Source: an uncultured Eubacterium sp. (GTDB lineage Bacteria > Bacillota > Clostridia > Peptostreptococcales > Anaerovoracaceae). Taken from it: a stretch of DNA of 9,319 bases. Where the stretch lies: NCBI GenBank assembly GCA_937966095.1, contig CALCKF010000059.1, forward strand, positions 1 to 9,319, given 5' to 3'. Under the pieces are notes generated by a model that searched no databases, was not told the origin of the DNA, and was given only the letters and a program-made list of their open reading frames with translations. The translations under genes were made by a program, and so were the position numbers. Positions 1 through 7,260 of the stretch are shown one piece after another. Each line of letters opens with the position of its first letter. Position 1 is the first letter of the stretch.

Positions 1-347
1 ATGTATGTGCTTACTTTTATCTCTGAATGTACCGGTGGAAGCTTCTCCATAAACTCCCTGACCATATCCACACACTCCTCTGCCGATCTGGTGCCTTCAA
101 GATTCAGATCGTTGTCATGCATCACGGCGCCCATCGTCACGTGCACATGGTTATCTATAAGCCCCGGCATTACCAGCTTGTCCTCATACTGAAGCACTTC
201 TGTATTATCGCCTATGTATTTTTCGATCTCACTGTCATCAGCCACGGCTACGATCTTATTGCCCGCTATGGCCACTCCGCCGCTTATGATCTCCCTGCCC
301 TTTCCCGTATATATAACATTGCTCTTTATTACCTTATCAGCTGTCAT
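1..347 (-). CDS. Amidohydrolase family protein, N-terminal part (cut by the window edge)
   Basis: The first 115 codons of a minus-strand gene that continues past position 1. The translation starts MTADKVIKSNVIYTGKG, has a short beta-rich leader domain (residues about 1-58), and reaches the metal-binding strand MPGLIDNHVHV at 60-70. There H68-x-H70 would supply the first two metal ligands typical of the amidohydrolase superfamily. The following stretch, DLNLEGTRSAEECVDMVREF, is reminiscent of the Amidohydro_3 (YtcJ-like) branch, which hydrolyses C-N bonds in amides or cyclic amides; the substrate cannot be read. The start at 345-347 is supported by AGGTGA (353-358) five bases upstream; the nearby ATG at 349-351 runs into a stop after four codons. 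The rest of the active site lies outside the window. It is separated from hydF by a terminator, so it is not part of the hydrogenase unit. Family confidence is good; exact subfamily is inference. Confidence 0.75.
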   Translation of the reverse strand, partial: MTADKVIKSNVIYTGKGREIISGGVAIAGNKIVAVADDSEIEKYIGDNTEVLQYEDKLVMPGLIDNHVHVTMGAVMHDNDLNLEGTRSAEECVDMVREFMEKLPPVHSEIKVSTY

Positions 348-417
348 TCATATCACCTGTCTTTCTGTGAATTTTTATATGCGCAGTATGTACCAGCTAT
401 TTTCACGCCGTTCCTAT

Positions 418-445
418 TTTATATTATCTCGTCTGCAAAAATCAA
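418..445 (-). promoter_or_regulatory. Candidate sigma-A promoter for the amidohydrolase gene
   Basis: On the minus strand, TTGATT (440-445) is followed after 16 bases by TATAAA (418-423). Transcription would start near 411, about 64 bases ahead of the ATG at 347. An overlapping alternative pair, TTGTTG with TAATAT, also exists with a 16-base spacer. This is pattern matching only. Confidence 0.4.
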
Positions 446-593
446 CAATTACATTATTGTTTGAATTTTACAACTTTTCCCCGTTTTGCCTGCCCTTTCA
501 TCATCCTTCAGACCGATATCCAGCTTTTCCTGTTATGACTGCTGACTCCCCCGCATTCATGGATCCGTCATGGTATCTGCGCTCCCGGCAGAT
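446..593. other. Spacer with no recognised gene
   Basis: This is the central part of the gap of about 340 bases between the amidohydrolase gene and hydF. No open frame with a convincing ribosome binding site was found on either strand. A minus-strand frame of 19 codons beginning at an ATG near 561 resembles nothing recognised. No inverted repeats stand out. It may be decayed sequence or simply an untranslated spacer. Confidence 0.4.
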
Positions 594-635
594 AAAAATT
601 GCAGCTGCCCATAATATATCTACAGGCAGCTGCAA
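594..635 (-). terminator. Intrinsic terminator after hydF
   Basis: Perfect 9-bp arms GCAGCTGCC (601-609) and GGCAGCTGC (625-633), extended by two A-T pairs, enclose a 15-base loop. Read on the minus strand the hairpin is followed by TTTTTA, so it terminates transcripts coming from hydF about 57 bases after its stop codon. The plus-strand side has an A/T mix without a good U-run, so the orientation call is clear. Confidence 0.75.
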
Positions 636-691
636 AATAAAGTGTTTATGATATCAGCATCCACATCAAATAAGTTTACGGCAGCAGCGGA

Positions 692-1945
692 TCATTTCGG
701 CAGCTCTATCTTATCAAGTATGCCGCTCAGCTTCGCCAGGATCACTCCGTAATTGGTTATCGGCACACCTGCCGCTTCTGCATCAGCTATACGGCTCAGA
801 ACGTGCTTTCTGTTGAACATACATGCCCCGCAATGTATGACCAGATCAAACCCTTTAAGAGCCTCAGTGTCCGGAAAGTCGTTGCCGCACACATTGACCA
901 CCTGTATGCTGTCGCCGAACCGTTTACGCAGCAGCCTGGGGATCTTTTCGCGCCCTATATCCTCGGAAAGCGGTACATGGGTACAGGCCTCAGCGATCAG
1001 AACCCTTGAATTTCCAGTCATTTCGTCTAATTGCGATGCACCGGATACAAAGGTATCGATGTCTCCTTTATAGGCTGCGAACAGAACTGAAAATGATGTC
1101 AGGGCACTCTCATCAGGCTTGATGTCATAAACCTGTCTGAAACACTGTGAATCGGTTATTATAAGATCCGGTGCCCTTCCGAGAACTGAAAGCGTCCTCT
1201 CCAGACCGTCAGCTGTAGTCGCTACAGCGGTACACTTCCTGTCCAGCAGTTCTCTCAGAGTCTGTACCTGAGGTAATATAAGCCTTCCCTTAGGGGCCTG
1301 TATATCCTGCGGCATCACCAGGAGCACCAGACTTCCCTCTGCCGCTATATCCCCCAGTATCTTTCTTCTCATAAAGTCTTCCGGCACCGCTTCAGCGATA
1401 GCATCACGGAGACTGTCTATCCCCGTCAGTTCCGCTGCACTTACGTGTATCACATGACTGCTGCCTGCAAGTTTTTCTATAGCCTCCGGAAGGCCTGCGC
1501 CTTCCGCCGCGCCATTATACCCGTCGCACTTGTTGATGACCGGAATAACAGGGACATTTCGATCCGAAAGCCGCTTTATCCATCTTTTCTCATAGTCAAG
1601 ATCTGTATCTTGTCCGCCTTCGCACGAAATACCGTATACTAATGCTGCGTCGATAACCACGACTGCTATATCTGTTTTGTCGATGACGTCTTCGGTCTTG
1701 CCGACCCTCAGCTTTCCCAGCTCTCCCTCATCGTCAAATCCCGCTGTATCTATGAAAACCACCGGTCCTACCGGATGAAGCTCCATTGATTTATACACAG
1801 GATCAGCTGTTGTGCCGGGAGTATCTGAAACGAGAGCGATCTCCTGACCTGTCAAAGCATTTATCAGAGACGACTTCCCCGCGTTTCTCCTGCCGAATAT
1901 CCCTATATGGAGCCTGTCGGCTCTTGGTGTATCATTCAAACTCAT
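692..1945 (-). CDS. hydF: [FeFe]-hydrogenase H-cluster maturation GTPase HydF
   Basis: HydF is the scaffold GTPase that carries the diiron subcluster precursor and delivers it to apo-hydrogenase HydA. The 417-residue protein has a normal length. The N-terminal GTPase domain shows the P-loop GRRNAGKSS (18-26), DTPGTT (41-46), the G3 motif DTAG (66-69), NKCD (138-141) and SAA (169-171). The C-terminal part carries the complete HydF cluster motif C321-x-H323, then 47 residues, then H371-C372-x-x-C375, matching the family's CxH...HCxxC pattern that binds a [4Fe-4S] cluster. The start at 1943-1945 is fixed by AGGAGAG (1951-1957) a few bases upstream. It lies 34 bases after the hydG stop with no terminator between, so the two are very probably co-transcribed; a terminator follows. 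All motifs are intact, so the gene looks functional. Confidence 0.96.
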   Translation of the reverse strand: MSLNDTPRADRLHIGIFGRRNAGKSSLINALTGQEIALVSDTPGTTADPVYKSMELHPVGPVVFIDTAGFDDEGELGKLRVGKTEDVIDKTDIAVVVIDAALVYGISCEGGQDTDLDYEKRWIKRLSDRNVPVIPVINKCDGYNGAAEGAGLPEAIEKLAGSSHVIHVSAAELTGIDSLRDAIAEAVPEDFMRRKILGDIAAEGSLVLLVMPQDIQAPKGRLILPQVQTLRELLDRKCTAVATTADGLERTLSVLGRAPDLIITDSQCFRQVYDIKPDESALTSFSVLFAAYKGDIDTFVSGASQLDEMTGNSRVLIAEACTHVPLSEDIGREKIPRLLRKRFGDSIQVVNVCGNDFPDTEALKGFDLVIHCGACMFNRKHVLSRIADAEAAGVPITNYGVILAKLSGILDKIELPK

Positions 1946-1979
1946 GACAACTCTCCTGTCCTGTCCCTACCGACAAACA

Positions 1980-3401
1980 TCAGAAACGGAAATCTCTTTC
2001 CCCGTCCTCTATCTTCTTCAAGCGATCTGCACATATTTTTCTGACCTTTTCATCCGGGATCATCGCCAGTCTTTTCTCGATTATCTCATCACCTTTTTTC
2101 CTGCTTTCCTCCCCGGCGTAATCCATCAGGAATTCCTTAAGGGTCATCAGAGCGTTAGGCTGACAGCAGTTGGCTATCTGCCCTGACTTCAGGAGACTCA
2201 TAAACCTGTCTCCTGTCCTTCCTTCCCGGTAACATGCCGTACAGAAACTCGGCACGTATCCGAGGTCTATGAGCCAGTCCACCACTTCTCCAAGTGATCT
2301 TCGGTCCTCTACATCAAACTGCACAGTATCCTCATCTCTTTCCTCTTCTACATATCCGCCTACACTCGTCCTGCTGCCTCCGCTTATCTGAGTTATCCCG
2401 ATCTCAAGACATTCTCTTCTCGTTTTGGCGCTTTCTCTGGTGGACATTATCATACCGGTATAAGGAACCGCGATCCTGAGGACAGCCACGATCCTCTTGA
2501 ACACATCGTCAGGCACTCCATTGTCAAATGTATCCGGATCTATATCATCCGCCGGTCTTATCCTCGGCACACTGATGGTATGAGGTCCGCAGCCATAGGT
2601 TTTCTCAAGATGATGAGCATGCATCAGCATACCGACAAAATCATATTTATAGTTTTCCAGTCCGAAAAGGACTCCGCATCCCACATCATCTATACCGGCT
2701 TCCATTGCTCTGTCCATGGCTTCTGTATGATATGCATAATCGCTCTTCGGTCCTGTCGGATGCAGTTTTTCATAAGATTTCTTATTGTATGTTTCCTGGA
2801 AAAGTATATATGTGCCGATTCCGGCATCCTTGAGCATCTTATATTCCTCTACCGTTGTTGCAGCTATATTGACATTGACTCTTCTTATCGCCCCGTTTTT
2901 ATGCTTTATGCTATAGATGGTTTTTATGCTCTCAAGTATGTATTCTATCGGATTGTTGACCGGATCTTCTCCTGCCTCTATCGCGAGTCTCTTGTGGCCC
3001 ATATCCTGCAGAGCTATGACCTCCTGCCGTATCTCTTCCTGAGTGAGCTTTTTACGCGGTATGTGTTTGTTCTGTCCGTGATAAGGACAGTACACACAGC
3101 CGTTTACACAGTGATTGGACAGATACAGAGGCGCGAACATCACTATCCTGTTCCCGTAGAAATGCTCTTTTATCTCTTTCCCCAATGCAAAGATCTTTTC
3201 TATGATCTTGGGGTCTTCACATTCCAGCAGCGTCGCCGCTTCTTTGTAGGAAAGTCCCTGGTACTTTCTCCCTTTTTCCAGTATCTGCTCCATAAGCTCC
3301 ATGTCATCTTTATGCTCTTCTGCATATTCCAGTGTTTTGAGGATCTGTTCATCATTTATGAATTCTTCCGCTTTTTTTGATGTGCTGTTATAGACAGTCA
3401 T
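1980..3401 (-). CDS. hydG: [FeFe]-hydrogenase maturase HydG (tyrosine lyase, radical SAM)
   Basis: HydG is a radical-SAM enzyme that splits L-tyrosine and releases the CO and cyanide that become iron ligands of the H-cluster, via an Fe(CO)2(CN)-cysteine synthon. The 473-residue protein has the family's length. The SAM-cluster motif is C98-x3-C102-x2-C105 (SNHCVNGCVYC). The C-terminal auxiliary-cluster motif is C387-x2-C390-x22-C413, the CX2CX22C signature that separates HydG from the related tyrosine lyase ThiH. Conserved blocks such as IEAGEDP (141-147) and ISGGSRTSVGGY (339-350) are present. The start at 3399-3401 has AGGAGA six bases upstream. hydF follows; hydE, the third maturase, is not in the window. 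Upstream is a structured leader with a terminator, so expression may be controlled by attenuation. All key cysteines are present. Confidence 0.97.
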   Translation of the reverse strand: MTVYNSTSKKAEEFINDEQILKTLEYAEEHKDDMELMEQILEKGRKYQGLSYKEAATLLECEDPKIIEKIFALGKEIKEHFYGNRIVMFAPLYLSNHCVNGCVYCPYHGQNKHIPRKKLTQEEIRQEVIALQDMGHKRLAIEAGEDPVNNPIEYILESIKTIYSIKHKNGAIRRVNVNIAATTVEEYKMLKDAGIGTYILFQETYNKKSYEKLHPTGPKSDYAYHTEAMDRAMEAGIDDVGCGVLFGLENYKYDFVGMLMHAHHLEKTYGCGPHTISVPRIRPADDIDPDTFDNGVPDDVFKRIVAVLRIAVPYTGMIMSTRESAKTRRECLEIGITQISGGSRTSVGGYVEEERDEDTVQFDVEDRRSLGEVVDWLIDLGYVPSFCTACYREGRTGDRFMSLLKSGQIANCCQPNALMTLKEFLMDYAGEESRKKGDEIIEKRLAMIPDEKVRKICADRLKKIEDGERDFRF

Positions 3402-3606
3402 TTTTTATCTCCTTTTTCTTTAACCCTGTGCCGGAGCCTCAGCCCTGAAAAAAGCCCCTGTGGTATAGATACCACAGAGGCCGATAATGATAAATCTGCT
3501 TCACAGCTCCGCAGAGCTGCTGTTTATCATCGCCTTTTTCCTCGGTCAAACCCTTGGCATCAGTACGATATCTCCGACGATCCGAATGTCGTCATTATTT
3601 ACTTCA
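3402..3606 (-). promoter_or_regulatory. Structured 5' leader of hydG, candidate attenuator or riboswitch-like RNA
   Basis: Reading the minus strand from a candidate start near 3606, the RNA can form a small hairpin (GACGA/TCGTC, 3576-3593) and a composite hairpin. The composite has outer arms ATGATAAA/TTTATCAT at 3487-3494 and 3523-3530 and inner arms CAGCTC/GAGCTG at 3504-3519. An intrinsic terminator follows, ending about 45 bases before the hydG ATG. An AGGC/GCCT helix (3532-3535 with 3478-3481) could close the composite hairpin; its second strand is also the base of the terminator stem, so the two folds would compete. No known riboswitch class was recognised. The structures are seen directly; regulation is inference. 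Confidence 0.5.
3446..3481 (-). terminator. Intrinsic terminator between prmC and hydG
   Basis: A 12-bp stem (3454-3465 with 3470-3481) closes on the four-base loop 3466-3469. One position is G-U on the minus-strand RNA but a C-A mismatch on the plus strand, and the minus strand continues straight into CTTTTTTC, so the terminator works on the minus strand. It may end the rho-DUF1385-prmC transcript, gate hydG, or both. The 45 bases between it and the hydG ATG contain no recognisable promoter. Confidence 0.85.
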
Positions 3607-4483
3607 GTTTACATTTTACCACACGATCACGTCCCGGTAAATCCTTAATTATCTCCGCAGGAGTATATTTTCCCGAATCCTTTAACATCTTCCTCAGATC
3701 CTCTCCCTGGTCATGTCCTATCTCCATAAGCAGAAATCCGTCAGGTTTCAGATGATCAGCTGCCTTTTCCACTATTATCCTGTAAAAATCAAGTCCGTCA
3801 CGGCCGCCGTCCAGAGCCTGCAGAGGCTCATGTTTCTTTACCTCATCCTGAAGTATGGATATCATATTTGTCCTTATATATGGCGGATTTGAAACGATCA
3901 TGTCAAATTTTCTGTCCTTATGAGGGATGAACATATTGCCTGTCAGGAATCTGACTTTTACCCTGAGATCGGAAGCATTCTTTTCGGCTATCTCTATCGC
4001 TTTACTGCTTATATCCGATGCTGTCACTCTTATATTCCCGCAGATCTTGGCAAGGGATATGCCCACTGCACCGCTGCCGCAGCAGAGATCCAGCACCTCC
4101 CATTCCTTCTGCCCTCTGAGTTTTTCAAAAAACGAGAGCTTTTCACGCGGCGTATTCTGTATAGTTCTGGCCGCTTCGGCCACAAGGGTTTCGGTGTCCT
4201 GTCTCGGTATAAGTACATCCGGGCTTACCCTGAAGGTATATCCCATAAACTCCTGAACACCTGTAATGTGCTGCAGCGGTATCCTTTGGGCCCGTTTCTC
4301 TATAAGTTCCATGTATTTTTTTTCCGTTTCAGCATCCACCTCTTCCTCGGCTTTGAGGAAAAGATTCACCTTATCCATTCCTGTCAGGAAACAGTAAAGC
4401 TCCTGTGCATCTATCTTGGGATCCATGCAAAATGCCTTGGAAAGCCTATATTCTCCTTCTTTCACAAGTATCCTGGTTTTCAT
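3599..4483 (-). CDS. prmC: Peptide chain release factor N5-glutamine methyltransferase PrmC
   Basis: PrmC methylates the glutamine of the GGQ motif in release factors RF1 and RF2, using S-adenosylmethionine, and raises termination efficiency. The 294 residues fit the family. The N-terminal helical domain (about 1-85) ends with IPLQHITG (68-75), followed by LIPRQDTE (91-98). The Rossmann methyltransferase domain has SAM motif I, VLDLCCGSGAVGIS (130-143), the acidic ASD at 155-157, and the catalytic NPPY at 199-202, which holds the target glutamine. EP (219-220) and DGGRDGLDFY (225-234) are also typical. The start at 4481-4483 has AAGGAAG just upstream. The gene lies 16 bases after the DUF1385 stop and is the last gene of the rho operon. 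In many Firmicutes prfA (RF1) neighbours prmC; here hydG is next instead. Confidence 0.95.
   Translation of the reverse strand: MKTRILVKEGEYRLSKAFCMDPKIDAQELYCFLTGMDKVNLFLKAEEEVDAETEKKYMELIEKRAQRIPLQHITGVQEFMGYTFRVSPDVLIPRQDTETLVAEAARTIQNTPREKLSFFEKLRGQKEWEVLDLCCGSGAVGISLAKICGNIRVTASDISSKAIEIAEKNASDLRVKVRFLTGNMFIPHKDRKFDMIVSNPPYIRTNMISILQDEVKKHEPLQALDGGRDGLDFYRIIVEKAADHLKPDGFLLMEIGHDQGEDLRKMLKDSGKYTPAEIIKDLPGRDRVVKCKLK
3613..3641 (-). promoter_or_regulatory. Candidate hydG promoter inside the 3' end of prmC
   Basis: On the minus strand, TTTACC (3636-3641) and TAAAAT (3613-3618) are 17 bases apart, and TGG directly precedes the -10 hexamer (extended -10). Transcription would begin near 3606, giving a leader of about 205 nt ahead of hydG that includes the terminator. 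It overlaps the last codons of prmC, so chance resemblance is possible. Confidence 0.45.
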
Positions 4484-4499
4484 TGTCTTCCTTTCTGAG

Positions 4500-5525
4500 C
4501 TATATGAATCTGCGTCTATGTAATGGTTTTTTCACCGGCATTATTTCACTTTCAAGATCAGGCTCTTCTTCATCCGGTTTTTCCTTTTTCCCTTCCGCCT
4601 CCAGCACCGCCTCTATAGCAGCTATAGCCACTTCCAGCTGACTGTCATCCGGCTCCTTTGTAGTTATCTTCTGCAGGTAAAGACCCGGTATACTGAGTAT
4701 CTTCACCGCCATGCTGTCCCCCTTGCCCGCCAGTCTCAGCAGCTCATATGATATCCCGGCGATAACAGGCAGCAGCAGCAGTCTTGAAACTATCCTGAGT
4801 ACAAGATCCGGCCATCCCAGCAGAAAATGAAGCGCAAAAGCTATTATGAACACAAACATCAGGAAGCTGGTGCCGCATCTGGGATGAAGCGTAGGGAACT
4901 GACGGCAGTTTTCCGGAGTCAGCTCAAGTCCGTTCTCAAAGCAATGTATAGTCTTATGCTCTGCTCCATGATACTGGAATACTCTCTTTATCTCTCCCAT
5001 GAAGGATATCCCCCATACATATGCCACAAACAGCATTATGCGGAAAATGCCCTCCGTAAAATTGAGCCAGAACACGCTGTCGGTAAACAGTTTCATAAGA
5101 CTCACCACACCGGTCGGCAGTATGATGAAAACACCCACGGAAAAAGCGATAGCAATAATGACCGAAATATATATCATTATATTCCATGCTGTCTTGCTTC
5201 CGAACCTGCTGTTGATCCATTTTTCAAACCGGGTCTCCTCGTATTCATTCTCCTCGAACTCACCCAGTATCTCCGCGGATTTCATCAGCTGGCCCGTACC
5301 GATCACAAGAGATGAAACGAAGGCCACCACACCTCTGACAAGCGGTATTTTCATCCATTTTTTCTGTTCTTTTATATCTTCTGTTTCTACTCTGATCTCT
5401 CCGTTGGGGAGTCTGAGGGCAAGGGCTGTCTTTTTTTCTCCCCGCATCATTATGCCCTCCATGACCGCCTGTCCGCCCATCTTTGTCGGGCAGGCCCCCT
5501 TGAGAAATATCTTGTTTAAATCCAT
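4500..5525 (-). CDS. DUF1385 (YqhQ-type) integral membrane protein
   Basis: A 341-residue membrane protein of the DUF1385 family, whose role is not established to my knowledge. Family hallmarks are GGQAVMEGIMMRG (17-29), VFQYHGAEHKTIHCFENG (182-199) and LHPRCGTSFL (213-222). Hydrophobic stretches suggest membrane segments near 62-80, 112-146 (probably two), 157-178 and 218-260. The conserved His/Glu/Cys cluster at 186-217 (H186, E189, H190, H194, C195, H214, C217) looks as if it could bind a metal or take part in catalysis, but that is inference. The C-terminal tail (about 290-341) is charged and probably cytoplasmic. Its ATG follows the rho TGA after one base, so its translation is probably coupled to rho. 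The family name is confident; the function is unknown. Confidence 0.9.
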   Translation of the reverse strand: MDLNKIFLKGACPTKMGGQAVMEGIMMRGEKKTALALRLPNGEIRVETEDIKEQKKWMKIPLVRGVVAFVSSLVIGTGQLMKSAEILGEFEENEYEETRFEKWINSRFGSKTAWNIMIYISVIIAIAFSVGVFIILPTGVVSLMKLFTDSVFWLNFTEGIFRIMLFVAYVWGISFMGEIKRVFQYHGAEHKTIHCFENGLELTPENCRQFPTLHPRCGTSFLMFVFIIAFALHFLLGWPDLVLRIVSRLLLLPVIAGISYELLRLAGKGDSMAVKILSIPGLYLQKITTKEPDDSQLEVAIAAIEAVLEAEGKKEKPDEEEPDLESEIMPVKKPLHRRRFI

Positions 5526-5526
5526 T

Positions 5527-6993
5527 TCAGCCCTCTAATCTCACCTTTTTTATCACTTCCATAAAAGTCTTGTTATCTTTCGTATGTGCCAGATTGTCAA
5601 GTATTATTTCAGTGACCTCCTGACTGTCTCTATTGCCGAGAGCCCTTCTCATATACCATATGGCTTCAAGCTCATCCTGATCCATCAGCAGATCCTCTCT
5701 CCTTGTGCCCGACTTGTTTAAGTCTATGGCAGGGAATATCCTCTTTTCGGAAAGTTTCCTGTCCAGATGAAGCTCCATATTGCCAGTTCCTTTGAATTCC
5801 TCGAATATCAGATCGTCCATGCGGCTTCCGGTCTCCACAAGCGCCGTAGCAAGTATTGTGATGCTGCCGCCTTCCTCCAGCTTTCTGGCAGCTCCGAAAA
5901 ATTTCTTGGGTTTATGCAATGCACCGGGATCAAAGCCTCCTGACAATGTCTTTCCTGATGCAGGCACTACCAGATTATACGCACGGGCCAGCCTTGTTAT
6001 GCTGTCAAGAAGTATCACGACATCCTTACCGTGCTCTGCGAGCCTCTGAGCTCTCGCCAGAACCATTTCCGCCACTTTGACATGATGCTGCGGAAGCTCA
6101 TCAAATGTGGAATATATCACTTCTCCGCTTTTCAGCGTGCGCTTCATGTCGGTCACTTCCTCCGGGCGCTCATCCACAAGAAGCACTATCATTTCCACTT
6201 CCGGATAGTTCTTTTCCAGGCTGTTTGCCATCTTTTTCAGCAATACCGTCTTTCCCGCTTTAGGCGGTGCGACTATCAGTCCTCTCTGTCCCTTTCCTAT
6301 AGGCGCCACCAGGTCTATGAGCCGCAGAGAAAGATCTCTCCCGTCTTCAAGGGTAAATCTTTCATTAGGGAATATCGGTGTCAGGGACTCAAAGTCAGGT
6401 CTCTTTATAGCTGCCCCAGGTTCATCACCGTTTACAGTGACCACATAAAGCAGCGCTCCGAATTTATCTCCGTCATTGGGATGACGGCATATACCCTTTA
6501 CCTTGTCTCCCGTCTTTAGATTGAAACGCCTTATCTGGGCGGGCGCAACATATATATCTTTTTCACTTGTAAGAAAGTTATTGAACCTCAAAAATCCGAA
6601 ACCGCTGTCGGACAGCTCCAGTATCCCTTCCACTTCGAACCTGTCATCTCTGTCGGGAACAGGTTTTGCCTTCTGTCTCCCGGATTTCTTTTTCTCTTCC
6701 TTCTCCTCCTGCTCGCCGCTCTCCTGCTGTTCTTCACGGCTGCTGTCTGACTTCCCCCGCTTTTTAGCTTTTTTGCCTTCCTTTTTATCTTCCTTTACAT
6801 CAGAGTCAGTCTCCCTTTTTTCCGGAGTCTGTTCTTCTTTCTCCTGAACGTTCTCATCGTCTTTCATCAGGGCTTTTATCAGCTCCGCTTTTTTCATTTT
6901 ATTGTAGTTTTCAAGCCCGAAGGTCTTGGCGATCTCCTTCAGTTCCACCACCTTTTTCGACTGAAGAGTCTTTTCATCCAATGTTTTCCACAT
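5527..6993 (-). CDS. rho: Transcription termination factor Rho
   Basis: Rho is a hexameric RNA-dependent ATPase and translocase that ends transcription of untranslated RNA. The 488-residue protein contains a Rho_N helical domain (about 5-44) and a charged insert (about 45-117). The cold-shock-type RNA-binding domain is at about 118-190, with GFGFLRF (131-137) and DIYVAPAQIRRFNLKTGD (146-163). The ATPase core has Walker A APPKAGKT (242-249), Walker B VVILLD (325-330), the Q-loop VPASGKTLSGG (343-353) and PKKFFGAAR (362-370). Conserved arginines lie in LSEKRIFPAID (414-424) and SGTRREDLL (428-436). All core motifs match active Rho. The start is the first in-frame ATG (6991-6993) with AAAGGA about ten bases upstream. 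It is the first gene of an operon with DUF1385 and prmC; rpmE, a frequent neighbour in related genomes, is absent. Confidence 0.97.
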   Translation of the reverse strand: MWKTLDEKTLQSKKVVELKEIAKTFGLENYNKMKKAELIKALMKDDENVQEKEEQTPEKRETDSDVKEDKKEGKKAKKRGKSDSSREEQQESGEQEEKEEKKKSGRQKAKPVPDRDDRFEVEGILELSDSGFGFLRFNNFLTSEKDIYVAPAQIRRFNLKTGDKVKGICRHPNDGDKFGALLYVVTVNGDEPGAAIKRPDFESLTPIFPNERFTLEDGRDLSLRLIDLVAPIGKGQRGLIVAPPKAGKTVLLKKMANSLEKNYPEVEMIVLLVDERPEEVTDMKRTLKSGEVIYSTFDELPQHHVKVAEMVLARAQRLAEHGKDVVILLDSITRLARAYNLVVPASGKTLSGGFDPGALHKPKKFFGAARKLEEGGSITILATALVETGSRMDDLIFEEFKGTGNMELHLDRKLSEKRIFPAIDLNKSGTRREDLLMDQDELEAIWYMRRALGNRDSQEVTEIILDNLAHTKDNKTFMEVIKKVRLEG

Positions 6994-7133
6994 AAATACA
7001 GAGTCCTTTCTGACAGATGATCATATTAAAGTCTGGTTGTAAACAAAACAGAAAATTTTCCCGAAACAGGTATAAGACCATAACTCAAATAATTGGTTAA
7101 TCTTAATAGAACATATTTCCATATAATGTTTTA

Positions 7134-7162
7134 TTTATATAATAATATACACTTATTTTCAA
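7134..7162 (-). promoter_or_regulatory. Promoter of the rho-DUF1385-prmC operon
   Basis: On the minus strand, TTGAAA (7157-7162) and TATAAA (7134-7139) are separated by exactly 17 bases in very AT-rich DNA. Transcription would start near 7127, giving a rho 5' leader of about 134 nt (7127-6994). That leader has no clear hairpin beyond the 10-bp palindrome GAAAATTTTC (7051-7060). Nothing else recognisable was seen between 6994 and 7204. Confidence 0.6.
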
Positions 7163-7204
7163 AGTCATACAATGTTTTTCACATAAATTTTCACGGCCCG
7201 GACA

Positions 7205-7250
7205 AAAAATAAAAAGCCCGCAGACACTTGCCATGCCTGCAGGACCTTTT
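7205..7250 (-). terminator. Intrinsic terminator after hbd
   Basis: Read on the minus strand, CCTGCAG pairs with CTGCGGG (one U-G pair), flanked by AAAAAG/CTTTTT pairing with a two-base bulge, and is followed by TTTTTATTTTTT. The U-G pair would be a C-A mismatch on the plus strand, so the terminator belongs to hbd, which stops at 7261. Confidence 0.8.
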
Positions 7251-7260
7251 TACGTAATGA

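Noticed and set aside
27..651. Plus-strand open frames over the left end of the window
   Set aside because: They run antisense to the amidohydrolase gene or across the spacer and terminator, without ribosome binding sites or recognisable protein features.
2580..3380. 266-codon plus-strand open frame antisense to hydG
   Set aside because: hydG has all family motifs on the other strand. The antisense frame lacks a ribosome binding site and its translation has no recognisable domain; it reflects codon bias.
3540..3560. T-box-like sequence AGGGTTTGACCGAGG upstream of the hydG terminator (consensus AGGGTGGNACCGCG)
   Set aside because: Ten of the 13 fixed positions match, and HydG uses tyrosine, so a tyrosine T-box was tempting. 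However, the TGGN part that pairs with the tRNA end is replaced by TTTG, and there is no room for Stem I with a specifier codon upstream because prmC coding sequence is there.
3446..3560. Lysine riboswitch or another known class in the hydG leader
   Set aside because: Short pieces such as CCGAGG with a following hairpin recall parts of the lysine riboswitch, but its conserved core (the AGAGG and AGT elements and the five-helix junction) is not there. Fluoride, SAM, TPP, FMN and ZTP cores were also not found.
3552..3612. Minus-strand frame ending DDIRIVGDIVLMPRV just after prmC, resembling the end of LexA-type S24 peptidases
   Set aside because: The frame is only about 20 codons, opens directly after a stop codon and has no start codon. 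It is probably chance.
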